DNA from: Anthracocystis setariae
Taxonomy: Eukaryota > Basidiomycota > Ustilaginomycetes > Ustilaginales > Ustilaginaceae
Direction of reading: 5' to 3'
NCBI GenBank assembly: GCA_928724745.1
Contig: CAKMXJ010000019.1
Location: 558,001-622,000 of the forward strand
Length of the DNA: 64,000 nucleotides
A model generated the notes under the pieces. The model ran no database searches, was not told where the DNA came from, and saw only the letters and a list, made by a program, of their open reading frames with translations. Of this stretch, positions 31,426-41,866 are shown piece by piece; position 1 is the first letter of the stretch, and the number at the start of each line of letters is the position of its first letter. Position numbers and translations under genes: made by a program.

Positions 31426-33100
31426 GGCAGTCTCTTGAACAACACGCACTGACCAACTCAGCTTTTTTATTTTATTTTATTTTTTTCTTTTTTCTTTTTG
31501 TGTTGTGTTTTGTCTTGTCCCCGTGGGTTTGAGTTGGAATTACTTCAACCTGCTCACCACTTTTCTCTACGTTTTGAGGTGCAGATATTCAATGCACAGT
31601 GACCATATTTTCAACTGGCAGCTAGCGGAGTTCCCAAGGTGCCAATCACGCGGTCACGACTGCAGAGGCGATGAACGACAGTCTAGGACAGATCAGGACA
31701 GAAGCAGCTGCTGATAGTTGAGCCAACCCTGTTCATGTAACACTACTACACACTGTACTTTACCGTGCATTTTTCTTTTCGGGCAAGAGAGAGGTGGTAG
31801 TGCATTCCAATTCATTGAACCAGCGCATCGGCAAAGTCGGAAAGGCAGTGTGACAGCGTGGTCTGACACCACACACAAAAGGTTGAGAGGGCGGGAGGCG
31901 CAGACTGGTCTGATGAGCGAACTGCGAATTTGATTTCATGTCTGACGCTCACACATGTCTCGAATCGATGGGGATGATCGACGTGTATGTTTCATTCAAA
32001 GTGCTGGTGACCAGACCACGGGTTCGCATCAATCCGATGTGCAAATCGCTGAGTGCTTCCAACCATCACCTCGGAACCGTGCTGTACAACCAAGCTGCTG
32101 CGTCGTTGGGCATAGCTGCAAAGGGCTCAAGTCATGGATGTCTGCCCCAACACCGTCTAGAGACAAGACAGGCAAAAACAAGAAACTAGGCAAGCAGAAT
32201 AGGGGTGAGTGGCGAGGACGAGCACTAATGTACCGTAGATCCGAACCAGCGGTCTAGCGTGCCGACGTTGTACTTGTTCGAATATGACCCTCACTGAGTT
32301 TGCCTGAACGCGCAAGAATGATCATGGACCGAGGCTTGATTATGCCAACCGAGCTGCTCGGCATCTGTCAGAGAAATGCTGGCAAAGGTAGCTTCGAGAA
32401 CGCACCGTTCTGAAATCGAACAGGGATGCAGTATTATACAAAGCGCAACACGTTCTGGAATCAAGCCCACGAGGGGGAATCAGGAACCTATCACAGCACC
32501 GTAGTGCCAAAAGACGAGACAATGTTGATCGCAGTGATCATCAGTTTGAAAAAAGCGTTTCAAGACGAAAGGAGGAAAGGCATGATGATGGTGTGAATGA
32601 TTCTTTCTTGATTGGACGCGATTGGACGCAGTAGAGTGAGAGAAAGCACCGCACAGCCTTGAGTGTGCTTTTCTTTTTCTCGTGCTTTCCGCAAAGGTCA
32701 ATTCATAATACAGTACAGCGAAATTATTTAAACATTTTGCATGCATGCATGGTGCATGCAGACTGTGCTCATCGGTCGATGTTGATGATAAAGTCACACA
32801 CATTTCGGTCGCGCACTGCAAGAGCTCTCATCATCTGTGAGGGCTCCTCCTCTCATTTTCGGTAGTTGCAGTGACATGTGCATGCGTGCAAACGGTCTTG
32901 CAGAAGAATCAAGCATAGTCACTTTTTAAATTGTTTTTTTTTTATGTATTTCATCTTTGGACGAGTCGCTCGATCCATGAACCACTCAGGATTGCTTGCC
33001 TCTCTTGGCGCTCCTGTCAACCGATGCGTCCCTGCTGTGCTGTGCCAAATCCCACTGCGCCCCCTCCCCCATGGGTTCGCATCCGATGGCCCTGTGTGTG

Positions 33101-33131
<31 letters not shown>

Positions 33132-33547
33132 ATCTTCTCCTCCCCACACCATCTCGACCAAACAGTTTCCCTTTTTCTTTGTCGGCAGCCATATCCTGCA
33201 TCCCGCATCCCCTCACCCAGCACCGCATCATCAGTGTGGAAGCAGCTTCTGCTTGACGCACATCATCCTGCCATCCCGCACTGTCTCGCGCGCCAAGCAG
33301 CCTTTTCGCATCTTCACATTCATCGTGCTCCGTCTTCACACCCAAAACATCGCTCTCCTACCGGCTTGTCTGTGCAGTTTCAGCTCATCATCGCCTCTCG
33401 CTGCCTTCGTCTCTCAAATCACAAAGCTTTCTTCAACTTCAGCTCGTTTCTAACGCCGCATTCGCAGCTTCGATTTCGATTTCGATTTCCACCGCGTCTC
33501 AGCTCGGCAACTCGCCACAAAAGTGTCACAAGCCATCATCGGCGATT
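31426..33547. other. 2.1-kb gene-free region
   Basis: Contains a T-rich stretch (31463-31500), TACAGTAC-like motifs near 32710, a TTGC repeat and TTCGAT triplets near 33470-33488. The right end should hold the promoter and leader of the membrane-protein gene. No convincing gene seen. Confidence 0.5.
33101..33131. repeat. TTGC tetranucleotide repeat
   Basis: Nearly eight tandem TTGC units. Confidence 0.9.
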
Positions 33548-35203
33548 ATGCTTCTCGTCGGCGAAAGCAGCAGGTCTGGCAAGCTCAGCCCTGACAAACG
33601 TCAAATCCTTGCTCCACCAAACGGATCCTCTTTTCCACAACCCGCACCGGCACCGGCACCCAGGCCGACTCCACCGCCAACACGAACAAGTCCAGATGAG
33701 CCAGAGCACCGTCTCATTCGAGCTCAAGACCTCGAAAAGCGGTTGCAAAAGCAGCTCGACGATAACACAAAGGGAGAGCATATCTTGGGTCCATTCTGGG
33801 CGCGGAATCAAGATGACATTGTGCAACTCAAACGCCAACTGCTCCAGCGCAGATCAGATCCTAACTTCGACTGGATACCAAGGGGACAATCACTAGCCGC
33901 AGTTCAACACGAGCTTCAGCGTCGTCAGACCCAAGCCCAAGAGCAATGCTACGTCGGCAACTACGTCCTCAGCTGCTACCCCACCGCCGACACCGTCGTT
34001 CCCCAAAACACGTGGAGCAGGTTCATTTGGAACGCCAACTACCCACTCTTTGCGCAGGCTGGCTTCGTAGATGTCTACCTCTTTCAGGAAGACACCGATC
34101 GCCTTGTCACTTCCTGGACATCTCAGGATAACGGCCAAAATCGCCTCGCGTTTGAACCTACAGATCTCTGGTGGGCAGGTCGTCCCGCGGCTGACGACAT
34201 TCAACCAGGTCAAAACATCTCCTGGCCTTTCTACTTTGTCGTCCTTGCTTCCGGTCAACCCCTGAGCGGCACAACATCGCGTCTTTCAACCTTTACGGCG
34301 GTCCAAACCACCTTGCCATACTCGATCGCGCTAGCACGATCCTCCTCGAGCGCAGCCGCAGCCGCAGCCGCAGCCTCGGCCGATAGTGCCTCCATAGCCG
34401 GTGCAAGCACAAACGCCGCCTCACCGACAGGTAGCGCCGCCACCGCCGCCTCGGCCGTGCAGTCTAGCCTCAGCGCCGCGCTCGAATCGTCGTTACGCGC
34501 CTCTGGTCTCAGCGGCACCGAGACGCTGCAGGGCACAACGACAGCGACGCTTGCCAACGGCTCCAAGATCACAGCAACAGCCACGGCGGAAGCCAACGGC
34601 GGGCGTCTTGGTGCATCTGCTGGCAATGGCAACGGACTTGCGCTACCGACGTACGCTATCGTTCTGATTTCAGTGCTGGGCTTCCTTGCGGTGGTCGCAG
34701 CGATTGTCGGAGCCTACTTGATGCTGGCCGCGCTGCGGAAGCGTCGACAGCGTCAAGGCAGAGACGGCAGTTATCGAAGCTCGTCACCGATGATGGCTGC
34801 AACCGCTGGGTCTGTGGCTGGGCGTAGCATGTACGACGGAGTGCCTCACGGTGGTGAAGCTTCGCACAGGCTCGAGGTGGAGGATGCAGGTGGCGCTGGA
34901 ATTGGAGCAGCCGGAGGAACGGCGATGATGGCCAGCCACTCGCGATCCAGTCGATACTCGGAGGACCAACCTTTTACTTCGGACGAAGCGTCGCGTATGG
35001 CGGATGCATTTCGAAATGCTCTGCGTAGGCCCGAGTTTGCGCCGGTGCTGGGAGGTGACTCGCCAGGTACAGATGGCGAGAGCCCGAGCGGAGGCGGCGG
35101 AGGAAAGCGTGCGTCGATGCTGCTGCGCGAGGAACTGGCGGCGGAGGGCAAAGACCTTCGTGATGTGGGTGATCGTAAGACGCCTACTTTGCATCGAGAG
35201 TGA
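33548..35203 (+). CDS. Unidentified single-pass membrane protein
   Basis: I do not recognise the family. Single exon as modelled, 551 aa. Residues 1-60 are polar and Pro-rich. About 125-265 look folded (CYVGNYVLSCYP, TWSRFIWNANYPLFAQAGFV, DVYLFQEDTDRL, WPFYFVVLASGQPL), with two close cysteines. This resembles the beta-sandwich-like N-terminal modules of fungal wall-sensor proteins, but that is inference. Residues about 265-365 are a Ser/Ala/Thr-rich stalk with a run of eight Ala encoded by GCAGCC repeats. One hydrophobic segment covers about 368-392 (YAIVLISVLGFLAVVAAIVG), followed by RKRRQR and a disordered, probably cytosolic, tail. The topology suggests a surface sensor. No signal peptide is seen at the ATG used, so a 5' exon may be missing. 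Confidence 0.68.
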   Translation: MLLVGESSRSGKLSPDKRQILAPPNGSSFPQPAPAPAPRPTPPPTRTSPDEPEHRLIRAQDLEKRLQKQLDDNTKGEHILGPFWARNQDDIVQLKRQLLQRRSDPNFDWIPRGQSLAAVQHELQRRQTQAQEQCYVGNYVLSCYPTADTVVPQNTWSRFIWNANYPLFAQAGFVDVYLFQEDTDRLVTSWTSQDNGQNRLAFEPTDLWWAGRPAADDIQPGQNISWPFYFVVLASGQPLSGTTSRLSTFTAVQTTLPYSIALARSSSSAAAAAAAASADSASIAGASTNAASPTGSAATAASAVQSSLSAALESSLRASGLSGTETLQGTTTATLANGSKITATATAEANGGRLGASAGNGNGLALPTYAIVLISVLGFLAVVAAIVGAYLMLAALRKRRQRQGRDGSYRSSSPMMAATAGSVAGRSMYDGVPHGGEASHRLEVEDAGGAGIGAAGGTAMMASHSRSSRYSEDQPFTSDEASRMADAFRNALRRPEFAPVLGGDSPGTDGESPSGGGGGKRASMLLREELAAEGKDLRDVGDRKTPTLHRE

Positions 35204-35258
35204 GTCAGCTGCTCTAGATAGACAAGCCATGGACTCCAAGACAGCGAGGTTGCGTGGT

Positions 35259-35287
35259 CCCCTCCCTCCCTCCCTCCCTCCCTCCCT
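35259..35287. repeat. CCCT tetranucleotide repeat
   Basis: About seven tandem CCCT units, 55 bp after the membrane-protein stop, in the 289-bp space 35204-35492 between convergent genes. Confidence 0.85.
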
Positions 35288-35492
35288 GCCATTACCCATC
35301 ATTGATACCTCATTCGCCATCTCACGGACTATTGTTCTTCTTCTCGTTCTTGTCACGGGCGGCCAAAGCGCTTGTTTGAGTGACAGTCAAGACACTCCTT
35401 TTTTATTGCAATTGCAATTGCTTAGCAGGTTGAAACGCAATTGCTGGGTATGATTTGCGGGTAGTTTGTGTGCCATGTGGATTGAGGAGGTG

Positions 35493-36443
35493 CTATGGTT
35501 GTTGGGTGGTGCGGTGTTTTACGCGGTCTAAAAAGTCTTTTCGTTCGAGGTAACCTTTCATGTCACCTAGACCTTTTCCTCCTCCCTTGGTCTGATGCTC
35601 GAGCTCGTCGAGTTCTTGTTTCGAGAGTTTGGCCGTGTCGGTTTTAAAGTGGTCCCAGTCGAGTTTGCTTTTTTCGAGCGTGTTGAGCTTGGTGGGTTTG
35701 GATGTGACGGCAGCGGACATGGCGGCAAGGGAAGAGCCTTTTTTGCGACGTGGACCGGGTGGTGGTGGTGGTGGTGGATGTTTGGTTGGCTCAGCGGTAG
35801 GAGTCGCAGATGATACTGAAGTCGAGGTTAAGGCAGTGGATTGCGCAAGATACTTGATGGCATCTGGATGAGAGCGCGGAAGAAGCTTGGTGGTGGTGTG
35901 AAGCTCGCCTGCGAATTTGTACGTTGACGGAACCGAGACCATCTCTTCTTGAGCGTGGGCTTGTAACACGTTGGCGTTTGTTGTTGAGGCAGTGATTGGC
36001 GCAGTTGCAGGATGTGAGCTCTTGATGGCTTGCCATTCAACTGCAGCTTTGGCCTTGATCGCCGCCGCTTGATCGTCTGCCGGTGAGGCTTCTTGCAAAG
36101 TGGTACTGGTGTTTTGCTGGAGCCGTCTTCGCTTTCCTAGACGATGTTGCCCTCCCGCTGCTGCCACCATCTCGTCCCTCTCCCTCTTGAGCGCTTCGAG
36201 CTCGTCAGCATCAGGCTGTTCATCGTTGTCACCTGCTTCCGAATCCGAGTCTTGCTCTTCTGAGCTTTGTTGCGAGCCATCGTCTGGCACCTTGTTTGCT
36301 TCTTTGTTCCTCCTCGATTGGGATGCGCGTGATGTGCTTGCTGCGGTCAGAGAGCGCTCGCCAGCCTGTTGCGGCACGAAGTCATCATCGTCCGATTCGC
36401 TGCCCAAGTCGGAAGCGTAAGCGTGTTCCGACTTGATTGTCAT
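35493..36443 (-). CDS. SWC5: Swc5, SWR1 chromatin-remodelling subunit (BCNT family)
   Basis: Subunit of the SWR1 complex that exchanges H2A for the variant H2A.Z. Single exon, 316 aa, from ATG 36443; the longer open frame upstream crosses a GGAT repeat and has no support. The first 80 residues are very acidic (SDLGSESDDDDFVPQQ and SEEQDSDSEAGDNDEQ), as in the family, and could bind H2A-H2B. The C-terminal BCNT domain spans about 225-315: LEKSKLDWDHFKTDT, LSKQELDELEHQTKGGGKG, then GYLERKDFLDRVKHR. That last pattern is diagnostic. A poly-Pro run lies near 205-212. The gene is divergent from Ufd2 and shares a 410-bp promoter region with it. Confidence 0.9.
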   Translation of the reverse strand: MTIKSEHAYASDLGSESDDDDFVPQQAGERSLTAASTSRASQSRRNKEANKVPDDGSQQSSEEQDSDSEAGDNDEQPDADELEALKRERDEMVAAAGGQHRLGKRRRLQQNTSTTLQEASPADDQAAAIKAKAAVEWQAIKSSHPATAPITASTTNANVLQAHAQEEMVSVPSTYKFAGELHTTTKLLPRSHPDAIKYLAQSTALTSTSVSSATPTAEPTKHPPPPPPPGPRRKKGSSLAAMSAAVTSKPTKLNTLEKSKLDWDHFKTDTAKLSKQELDELEHQTKGGGKGLGDMKGYLERKDFLDRVKHRTTQQP

Positions 36444-36853
36444 GGGGAGCACGCCGCGAGATTGCAATTGTGGTGCTGGCTGCGGGCTCGATGGATGAAT
36501 GGATGGATGGATGGATGGATGGATGGATGGTGGTGGAATGGCAACAAGAGCAAAATAAGCAATCATCATCATAGCATCTTGCGCAAATTTCCAGGACCTC
36601 CACACCCACTCATGTACAGTACAGTGTGACTGTTCACTGCCAACTGAGCTCAAATCCACACAAATGCGCGCTTTTGGCTGTTTCAACAGCTTGCGACGCT
36701 CAGCCATCCCATCCCATCCCATCCCATCCCATTCTTGCTTTCTTCTCGTCCACCACTCTGTGACTCGCAATCTCACACAGAGCACTTGCCTACACTTAGC
36801 TTGTAACGCGCTTTGAACAACTCGGCGCAACCAGCCAAAAGGCGCTTGCCAAC
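36444..36853. promoter_or_regulatory. Divergent promoter region SWC5 / UFD2
   Basis: 410 bp between divergent starts. It contains a GGAT/ATGG repeat at 36490-36530, GTACAGTACAGT at 36614-36625 (half of the palindrome seen elsewhere), and a CCCAT repeat at about 36707-36733. Confidence 0.65.
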
Positions 36854-39800
36854 ATGCCCACCTCGTTCGACCAGTGGCAGCATGACGCTCTATCCACCAT
36901 CTTCAATGTCACTCTCGATTGTCAACAAGCACAAGCAAGCGGCTGGCACAAGACGTACCTCAAGGAGCTTGCTCAAGAGTTGGCATCACATTCATCCTCA
37001 TCCTCATCCTCCGCTCCACAGCTCACAGCCTCGGTTGCAGATCAGATCCTCATCGCTCGCCTCTCCCTCGACCCCAACGCAGACGATTTGACCGATGATG
37101 CCCAACACATCTTCATTCTGGCTAGCCTGCCAAAAGGTCAGACATCCTGGGACTACCTTGTCGCCTGCTGGAAGAAAGCTAGGGCGCAAGAGTCTCGCGT
37201 GCGCAACACCCTCTCGGCTGCTGACCAGCCCAAGGCGCACACCGTCTTGGAAGAGCTACGTGCTCTCCTCATCTCGTACGCTGGCTTGGTTTTGCAGACA
37301 CCAGACATGTTCCCCAACGCCACCAAACCTAACGGTATTCCTCTCTCTCCTCTCGTCCTCGTGGACAGCCTCACCCGCGTTTCGTCTTCTGCTCCCAACT
37401 TTGGCTTCTCAAGCTCCGAACAGTCTTCTTCCCACAGCACAGCCGATCTCACCACCAAGTTCGAGACCGTGGACGGCGATGATCTGCCCGTCTTCCTCCA
37501 TGAACTAGCCAATCGCTTTGCAAACGACGAGGCACTCGAAGAGATTCTAGGCCCAGCATTCACCGAACTCACAAGAAGAATCCGCGACGGCGATCGCGGA
37601 GCGGATGCGGCTGCGGCTGCGGCCGCTTCGCCAGCTGCAGGCCCTGGTAGCGTCGATCCAGCCGCTCTGAATCAAGCGCTCAACAACCACGATGTTCAGT
37701 CGGTGATTGCTCAACTCTTGGCCGGTCGAATGCCAGGCGCACAACCCGGCCCCAATCCCCTCACCCCCGCCAAGCCCAGTGAGGGCCTCACCATCACGGG
37801 TCTCGAGTGGCGTCCCTACGTTAACGCCATCGTAGAGGCAGTCGAAATCAAGCCCATTGCTAGCATGCTTGCTCACCTCGCCAACTTTGACCCCGAACCC
37901 ACAACAGCATCCCGCATCGAGCTTGACTCCCTCTTTGGGCCCCTTCTCCGCCTTTCCTCTTTTCCCGACGCCTACCCCAGCATCGTCGAGCACTACTTTG
38001 CCAATGCCACCACCCAAAGCCAGCAGGAGGCCGACAGCAACATCCGCAGCATCCAAAGCACCATGGAGATCGTACATTCGCTCAACTTCCGCATCTTCAA
38101 CGCCGTTGTTCGGTCGGGAGCTCAGGCGCGCGAAAAAGTGCTCGCCTACTGGGCGCACGCCTGCCAGTTGAATGCCAAGCGCGGTGCCATGCAGGTCAGG
38201 CAGGAACTTGTCGCCAGCGATGGCTTTATGGTCAACTTGTACGAGATGTTGGTTCGCTTCGCTGAGCCCTTCATGGACGCTGGGCTTACAAAGATTGACC
38301 GCATCGACCTCGAGTACCTCCGCAAGCAGAAACGGTTCGATATCTCGGACCTCACACGCATCAATGCCACGGAAGCTGAAGCCAACGAGTGGACACAACA
38401 AGGTCAAGCCGAACCAGCCGGCGCTCCTGCCAACTTCATCACCGAGGTGTTCTACATTGCCGTGCGTCTCAACAATCTCGGCCTTGGCAAAGCTGTGCGC
38501 AGGATCGACGAAAAGGAAAAGGAAATGGATCGCTTCAAGAAGCGCATCGCTGAGACCGAGGCGGATCGCGCCATGTGGTCGGCTCTCCCGCAGGCTCCAC
38601 AGTACGAACACTTCCTTAAGCGTGCCAAAGCCGAAGTCGATCGTCTTCACGGTGAGATCTATGCGGCTCAAGCGCAGCTCATCGCGCCCGACTTTTTGCA
38701 AAAGGTCATCACGTTCAACTGCTTTGTCATGACCTGGCTCATCCGTGTCGCAGAGCCAAAGGCGTCGCATCCTCATCCTCAAGCTGCACTTCCTCTGCCG
38801 CAACAAGTGCCGACGCGATTCCGCATGCTGCCCGAACACATCTTCGAAGACATCTGCGACGTGATGCTTTTCATCTCGCGAGTGAGCGCACCTCTCTCCG
38901 AGACGGCCAAAAACGACCTGGTCTCGTTCTGCACCACCTTCCTCAGCTCGGGTTGGTATATTAAGAATCCATTCCTCAAGGCCAAGCTCGCCGAGATCCT
39001 GTTCTACAATGTGATCCCTTGGGGCCGTCACACCAACGGCGTGCTCAGCGATACGCTCAACATCCACGGCTTGGCTTTGCAGCATCTCGTGCCGGCGCTC
39101 ATGAACTTTTGGATCGAGGCCGAAAACACGGGCAGCCATACGCAGTTCTACGACAAGTTCAACATCCGCTACCACCTTTCGCAGATCTTCAAGTCGATCT
39201 GGAACAATCCCAAGCACAAGGAGCAGATTCATCACCAAGCCACGGCGAGCGAGTCGGACTTTGTCGTATTTATCAATCGTCTGATGAACGATGTGACGTA
39301 TTTGCTAGACGATGCGTTGGACAAGTTGCAAGAGTTGCACAACAAGCAGTCGCAAACCGAGCAGCAGGCTGGCGGTGGTGGATCGAATGCGCAGGAACAG
39401 CAGGAGAGGGAAGGGCATCTTCGACAGTTGGAGCAGACGATCAAGTCGGATTTGCAGTTGGGCACCGAATTCCTCCGATTGCTCATCGACTTTACCGCCG
39501 AGACGGCAGATGCGTTTATGACGCCGGAAGTGGTCGATCGACTGGCTGCGATGCTCGACTACAATCTGGATCTGATGGCGGGACCCAAGGGGCAGAGTCT
39601 CAAAGTGAAGAACCCGAAAAAGGTGAGCTTCGAACCACGCAACCTGCTGCGCATGATCATGTCGGTGTATCTCAACCTATGCTCCAAGGGCGAGTTTGTA
39701 GCAGCCATCGCAAGGGATGGGCGCAGTTACTCCAAGTCGGTGTTCGATAGGGCGGGAAGTTTGGCCACAAAGTATATGCTCAAGAGTCCGCCCGAGTTGG

Positions 39801-40102
39801 ATGCGTGGGCGGGAATGATCGCGCAGGTCGAGGAAAAGAGACAGATGGAGCAGGACGAGGAGGAGGATTTGGGCGAGGTGCCAGACGAGTATCTGGATCC
39901 GTTGATGGCAACGATCATGAGAGATCCCGTGCTGTTGCCCAAGTCAAAGACGGTGGTGGATAGGTCCACCATCAAGGCTCATCTGCTGAGCGACAGTACC
40001 GATCCGTTCAATAGGAGTCCGCTCAAGATCGACGATGTCATCGCGGACACCGAGCTGAAAGCCAAGATCGAGGCGTTTATCGCTGAACGCAGGCGCAAGT
40101 GA
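36854..40102 (+). CDS. UFD2: Ufd2, U-box ubiquitin chain elongation factor (E4)
   Basis: Extends ubiquitin chains on substrates that already carry a few ubiquitins and works with Cdc48 in proteasomal degradation. Single exon, 1082 aa, close to the family's usual length. The core (about 200-990) is the helical Ufd2 repeat region, for example GLEWRPYVNAIVEAVEIKPI, then LLRLSSFPDAYPSIVEHYF and LNIHGLALQHLVPALMNFWI. The catalytic U-box is at about 1005-1080: VPDEYLDPLMATIMRDPVLL, followed by SKTVVDRSTIKAHLLSDSTD and PFNRSPL. These are the residues that contact the E2. A Gln/Gly insert lies near 835-855. An antisense open frame of 563 codons across this gene is a shadow. Confidence 0.95.
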   Translation: MPTSFDQWQHDALSTIFNVTLDCQQAQASGWHKTYLKELAQELASHSSSSSSSAPQLTASVADQILIARLSLDPNADDLTDDAQHIFILASLPKGQTSWDYLVACWKKARAQESRVRNTLSAADQPKAHTVLEELRALLISYAGLVLQTPDMFPNATKPNGIPLSPLVLVDSLTRVSSSAPNFGFSSSEQSSSHSTADLTTKFETVDGDDLPVFLHELANRFANDEALEEILGPAFTELTRRIRDGDRGADAAAAAAASPAAGPGSVDPAALNQALNNHDVQSVIAQLLAGRMPGAQPGPNPLTPAKPSEGLTITGLEWRPYVNAIVEAVEIKPIASMLAHLANFDPEPTTASRIELDSLFGPLLRLSSFPDAYPSIVEHYFANATTQSQQEADSNIRSIQSTMEIVHSLNFRIFNAVVRSGAQAREKVLAYWAHACQLNAKRGAMQVRQELVASDGFMVNLYEMLVRFAEPFMDAGLTKIDRIDLEYLRKQKRFDISDLTRINATEAEANEWTQQGQAEPAGAPANFITEVFYIAVRLNNLGLGKAVRRIDEKEKEMDRFKKRIAETEADRAMWSALPQAPQYEHFLKRAKAEVDRLHGEIYAAQAQLIAPDFLQKVITFNCFVMTWLIRVAEPKASHPHPQAALPLPQQVPTRFRMLPEHIFEDICDVMLFISRVSAPLSETAKNDLVSFCTTFLSSGWYIKNPFLKAKLAEILFYNVIPWGRHTNGVLSDTLNIHGLALQHLVPALMNFWIEAENTGSHTQFYDKFNIRYHLSQIFKSIWNNPKHKEQIHHQATASESDFVVFINRLMNDVTYLLDDALDKLQELHNKQSQTEQQAGGGGSNAQEQQEREGHLRQLEQTIKSDLQLGTEFLRLLIDFTAETADAFMTPEVVDRLAAMLDYNLDLMAGPKGQSLKVKNPKKVSFEPRNLLRMIMSVYLNLCSKGEFVAAIARDGRSYSKSVFDRAGSLATKYMLKSPPELDAWAGMIAQVEEKRQMEQDEEEDLGEVPDEYLDPLMATIMRDPVLLPKSKTVVDRSTIKAHLLSDSTDPFNRSPLKIDDVIADTELKAKIEAFIAERRRK

Positions 40103-40339
40103 AGCAGGCTAGAGAGGTTGTTGCATGATGGCTTGCAATCCTATGACGTTTTACATGATAACGGGTCGGCAACGCGGGTATATGTGTAAGGTGTAGTTGC
40201 AATTCGATTCGAGCCATGGAGGATGAGCGTTTGGGAGGCATGCTGAGGGATGACTGGGAGACGAACTGGATCAGGTTGCAGCGAATGCCATTATTGTCTT
40301 TTTCTCTTTACGGCTCCAATGCTTGCTATGTCCTTGAAT

Positions 40340-40723
40340 CTATGGCAAAGGGTTGGACTTCATCGATTTCTTTCTCTCGGCCTTGGCCTTGTTGACGACG
40401 AACTTCTGGTTGGTTTTGTCGGCCCTTTCGATTGCCTTTGCCTTTTTTGCCCTTGCTGCTTTGCTGAGTGCAGAGGTGCCATCGCGCTTTTTGGGTGCTT
40501 GCGCTGGCTGCTGTGAGTGCTGGAACGGTTTGTATGGTTCAGCAGGCTTGTCGGTTGCTGTTGGTTCGAAGTCGACTTGGAGGCCTGGTTCGGGTGCGCG
40601 TCGGTCGGCACCTACGGTCAATTACGGAAGGGTTGAGAGACCAGGACAGGGTCAGTACTAGCCAAACCAAAGAAAGGGAGGGAGGCGGTGCTTACGCTTG
40701 AGTTTATGCTTGTGCTTGACCAT
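40340..40723 (-). CDS. Small basic protein, two exons
   Basis: Exon 1 is 40723-40696 (nine codons plus one base); exon 2 is 40611-40340. The 84-nt intron has a GTAAGC donor and a TAG acceptor. The product is 99 aa. It starts MVKHKHKLKR and ends with a Lys/Ala-rich helix (SKAARAKKAKAIERADKTNQ) and KKSMKSNPLP. The composition resembles small nucleolar ribosome-biogenesis factors. I cannot name the family. The first exon codes only ten residues, so prediction programs may start the gene at a wrong site. It converges with Ufd2 across 237 bp. Confidence 0.68.
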
Positions 40724-41866
40724 CTTGTACGATCAGTGCTATGCGCCAGCATGCAGCCAGTAGTGAGGGATAGGTAGGGAAGAAAGAACGATCCAAAGGC
40801 TAATCTTGGTTGCACGACACTTGAGGAAAGAGAAGAAAAAGGGTCCATTACCTTTTTTTTTTTTTGTCGTAAATAGCTCATCTCAAGTAGAATCTTACAA
40901 TGGAAAACCCAAGAAATTTACCAATAATGAAAGTCAACTCCATGGAGGCTTTGTATCAGCCAAAGGGGTGAAGCCCTCTTGGCACCGTCAACCAGCGTGT
41001 ACATGCGTAAAAATGCCTCACCAACCATCTGTATACGGGATAGGAGTTGCTTGCTCTGCGCGCTCTCTGTAGTAGGTCAGCAGCCGTAAGCGACGTGCCG
41101 TTCTCTGCGAAATTACTTAGTCGAGGCGGAAAGGGGCACATGTGTTGGTTGGTTGCATGTAGAATCAGCGTGTAGGTACAGAGAGAGTATGCGATACGTG
41201 ACTTGGTTGTAGATTCTCGCTGCACGACTTGGCTACCGCGCGTTTTACAGTAGTGCGCAAATTCGGCAGGCATTTGAGCTGAGCAAGTCAAGTGTTGTTT
41301 CCAGAAAAAGGAAATCAAGCTCTGTTGGGTCCCAGGCTGCTGCACTTGGCCCTGCACTCGGCCCCTAGCGACTCGCAAGATTCAGCACAGTCAAATTGGG
41401 CTGGCTCTCCACGCCTGCTGTTGCTTTCGGCTTGGCCTGACGAACAACACCTGCGTGCGTCTTTTTGCCTCGCTTGTCTCTCGCTTTGAAAACGTGCAGC
41501 TCCACCCCCATCAAGTCACTTTTCGGTCGGTTTCCGGTTGCGTGACAGCTCCGCTTCGAGAGTCAGAGTACCTTTCTCCTGTCTAGCTATATGACGCTTT
41601 TGATTATCCACGCTCTCTCTGCCAACCACCACGCTGCAGCCCAACCATCGATCACCAAACCTAACCATCTCTCTCTCTCTCTCTCTCTCTCAACGAACAC
41701 TAGCAGATCCAACAGCTTCGTTCGCAAATATCCACCTCCTTGAACCTTGGACGACTTCCTCCATGTCGTCGAACGCTTGACTGAGCATCCAACCTCGATC
41801 TGTCACGCAGGCCAGCCGATCTAGCTTGCATCATCGGCTTTCCTCCGTTTCGGGACAGCCGCCGCC
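40724..41866. other. Divergent intergenic region before the exchanger
   Basis: 1.1 kb. Contains a T13 run at 40853-40865 and a CT run at about 41671-41691 close to the exchanger start. It should hold promoters for both neighbours. No gene recognised. Confidence 0.5.

Noticed and set aside
33060..33090. GGTTCGCATCC resembling a tRNA B box
   Set aside because: No A box at the right distance upstream and no cloverleaf could be folded by eye.
37547..39238. 563-codon minus-strand open frame
   Set aside because: Antisense shadow of UFD2; the plus-strand protein is conserved across its length.
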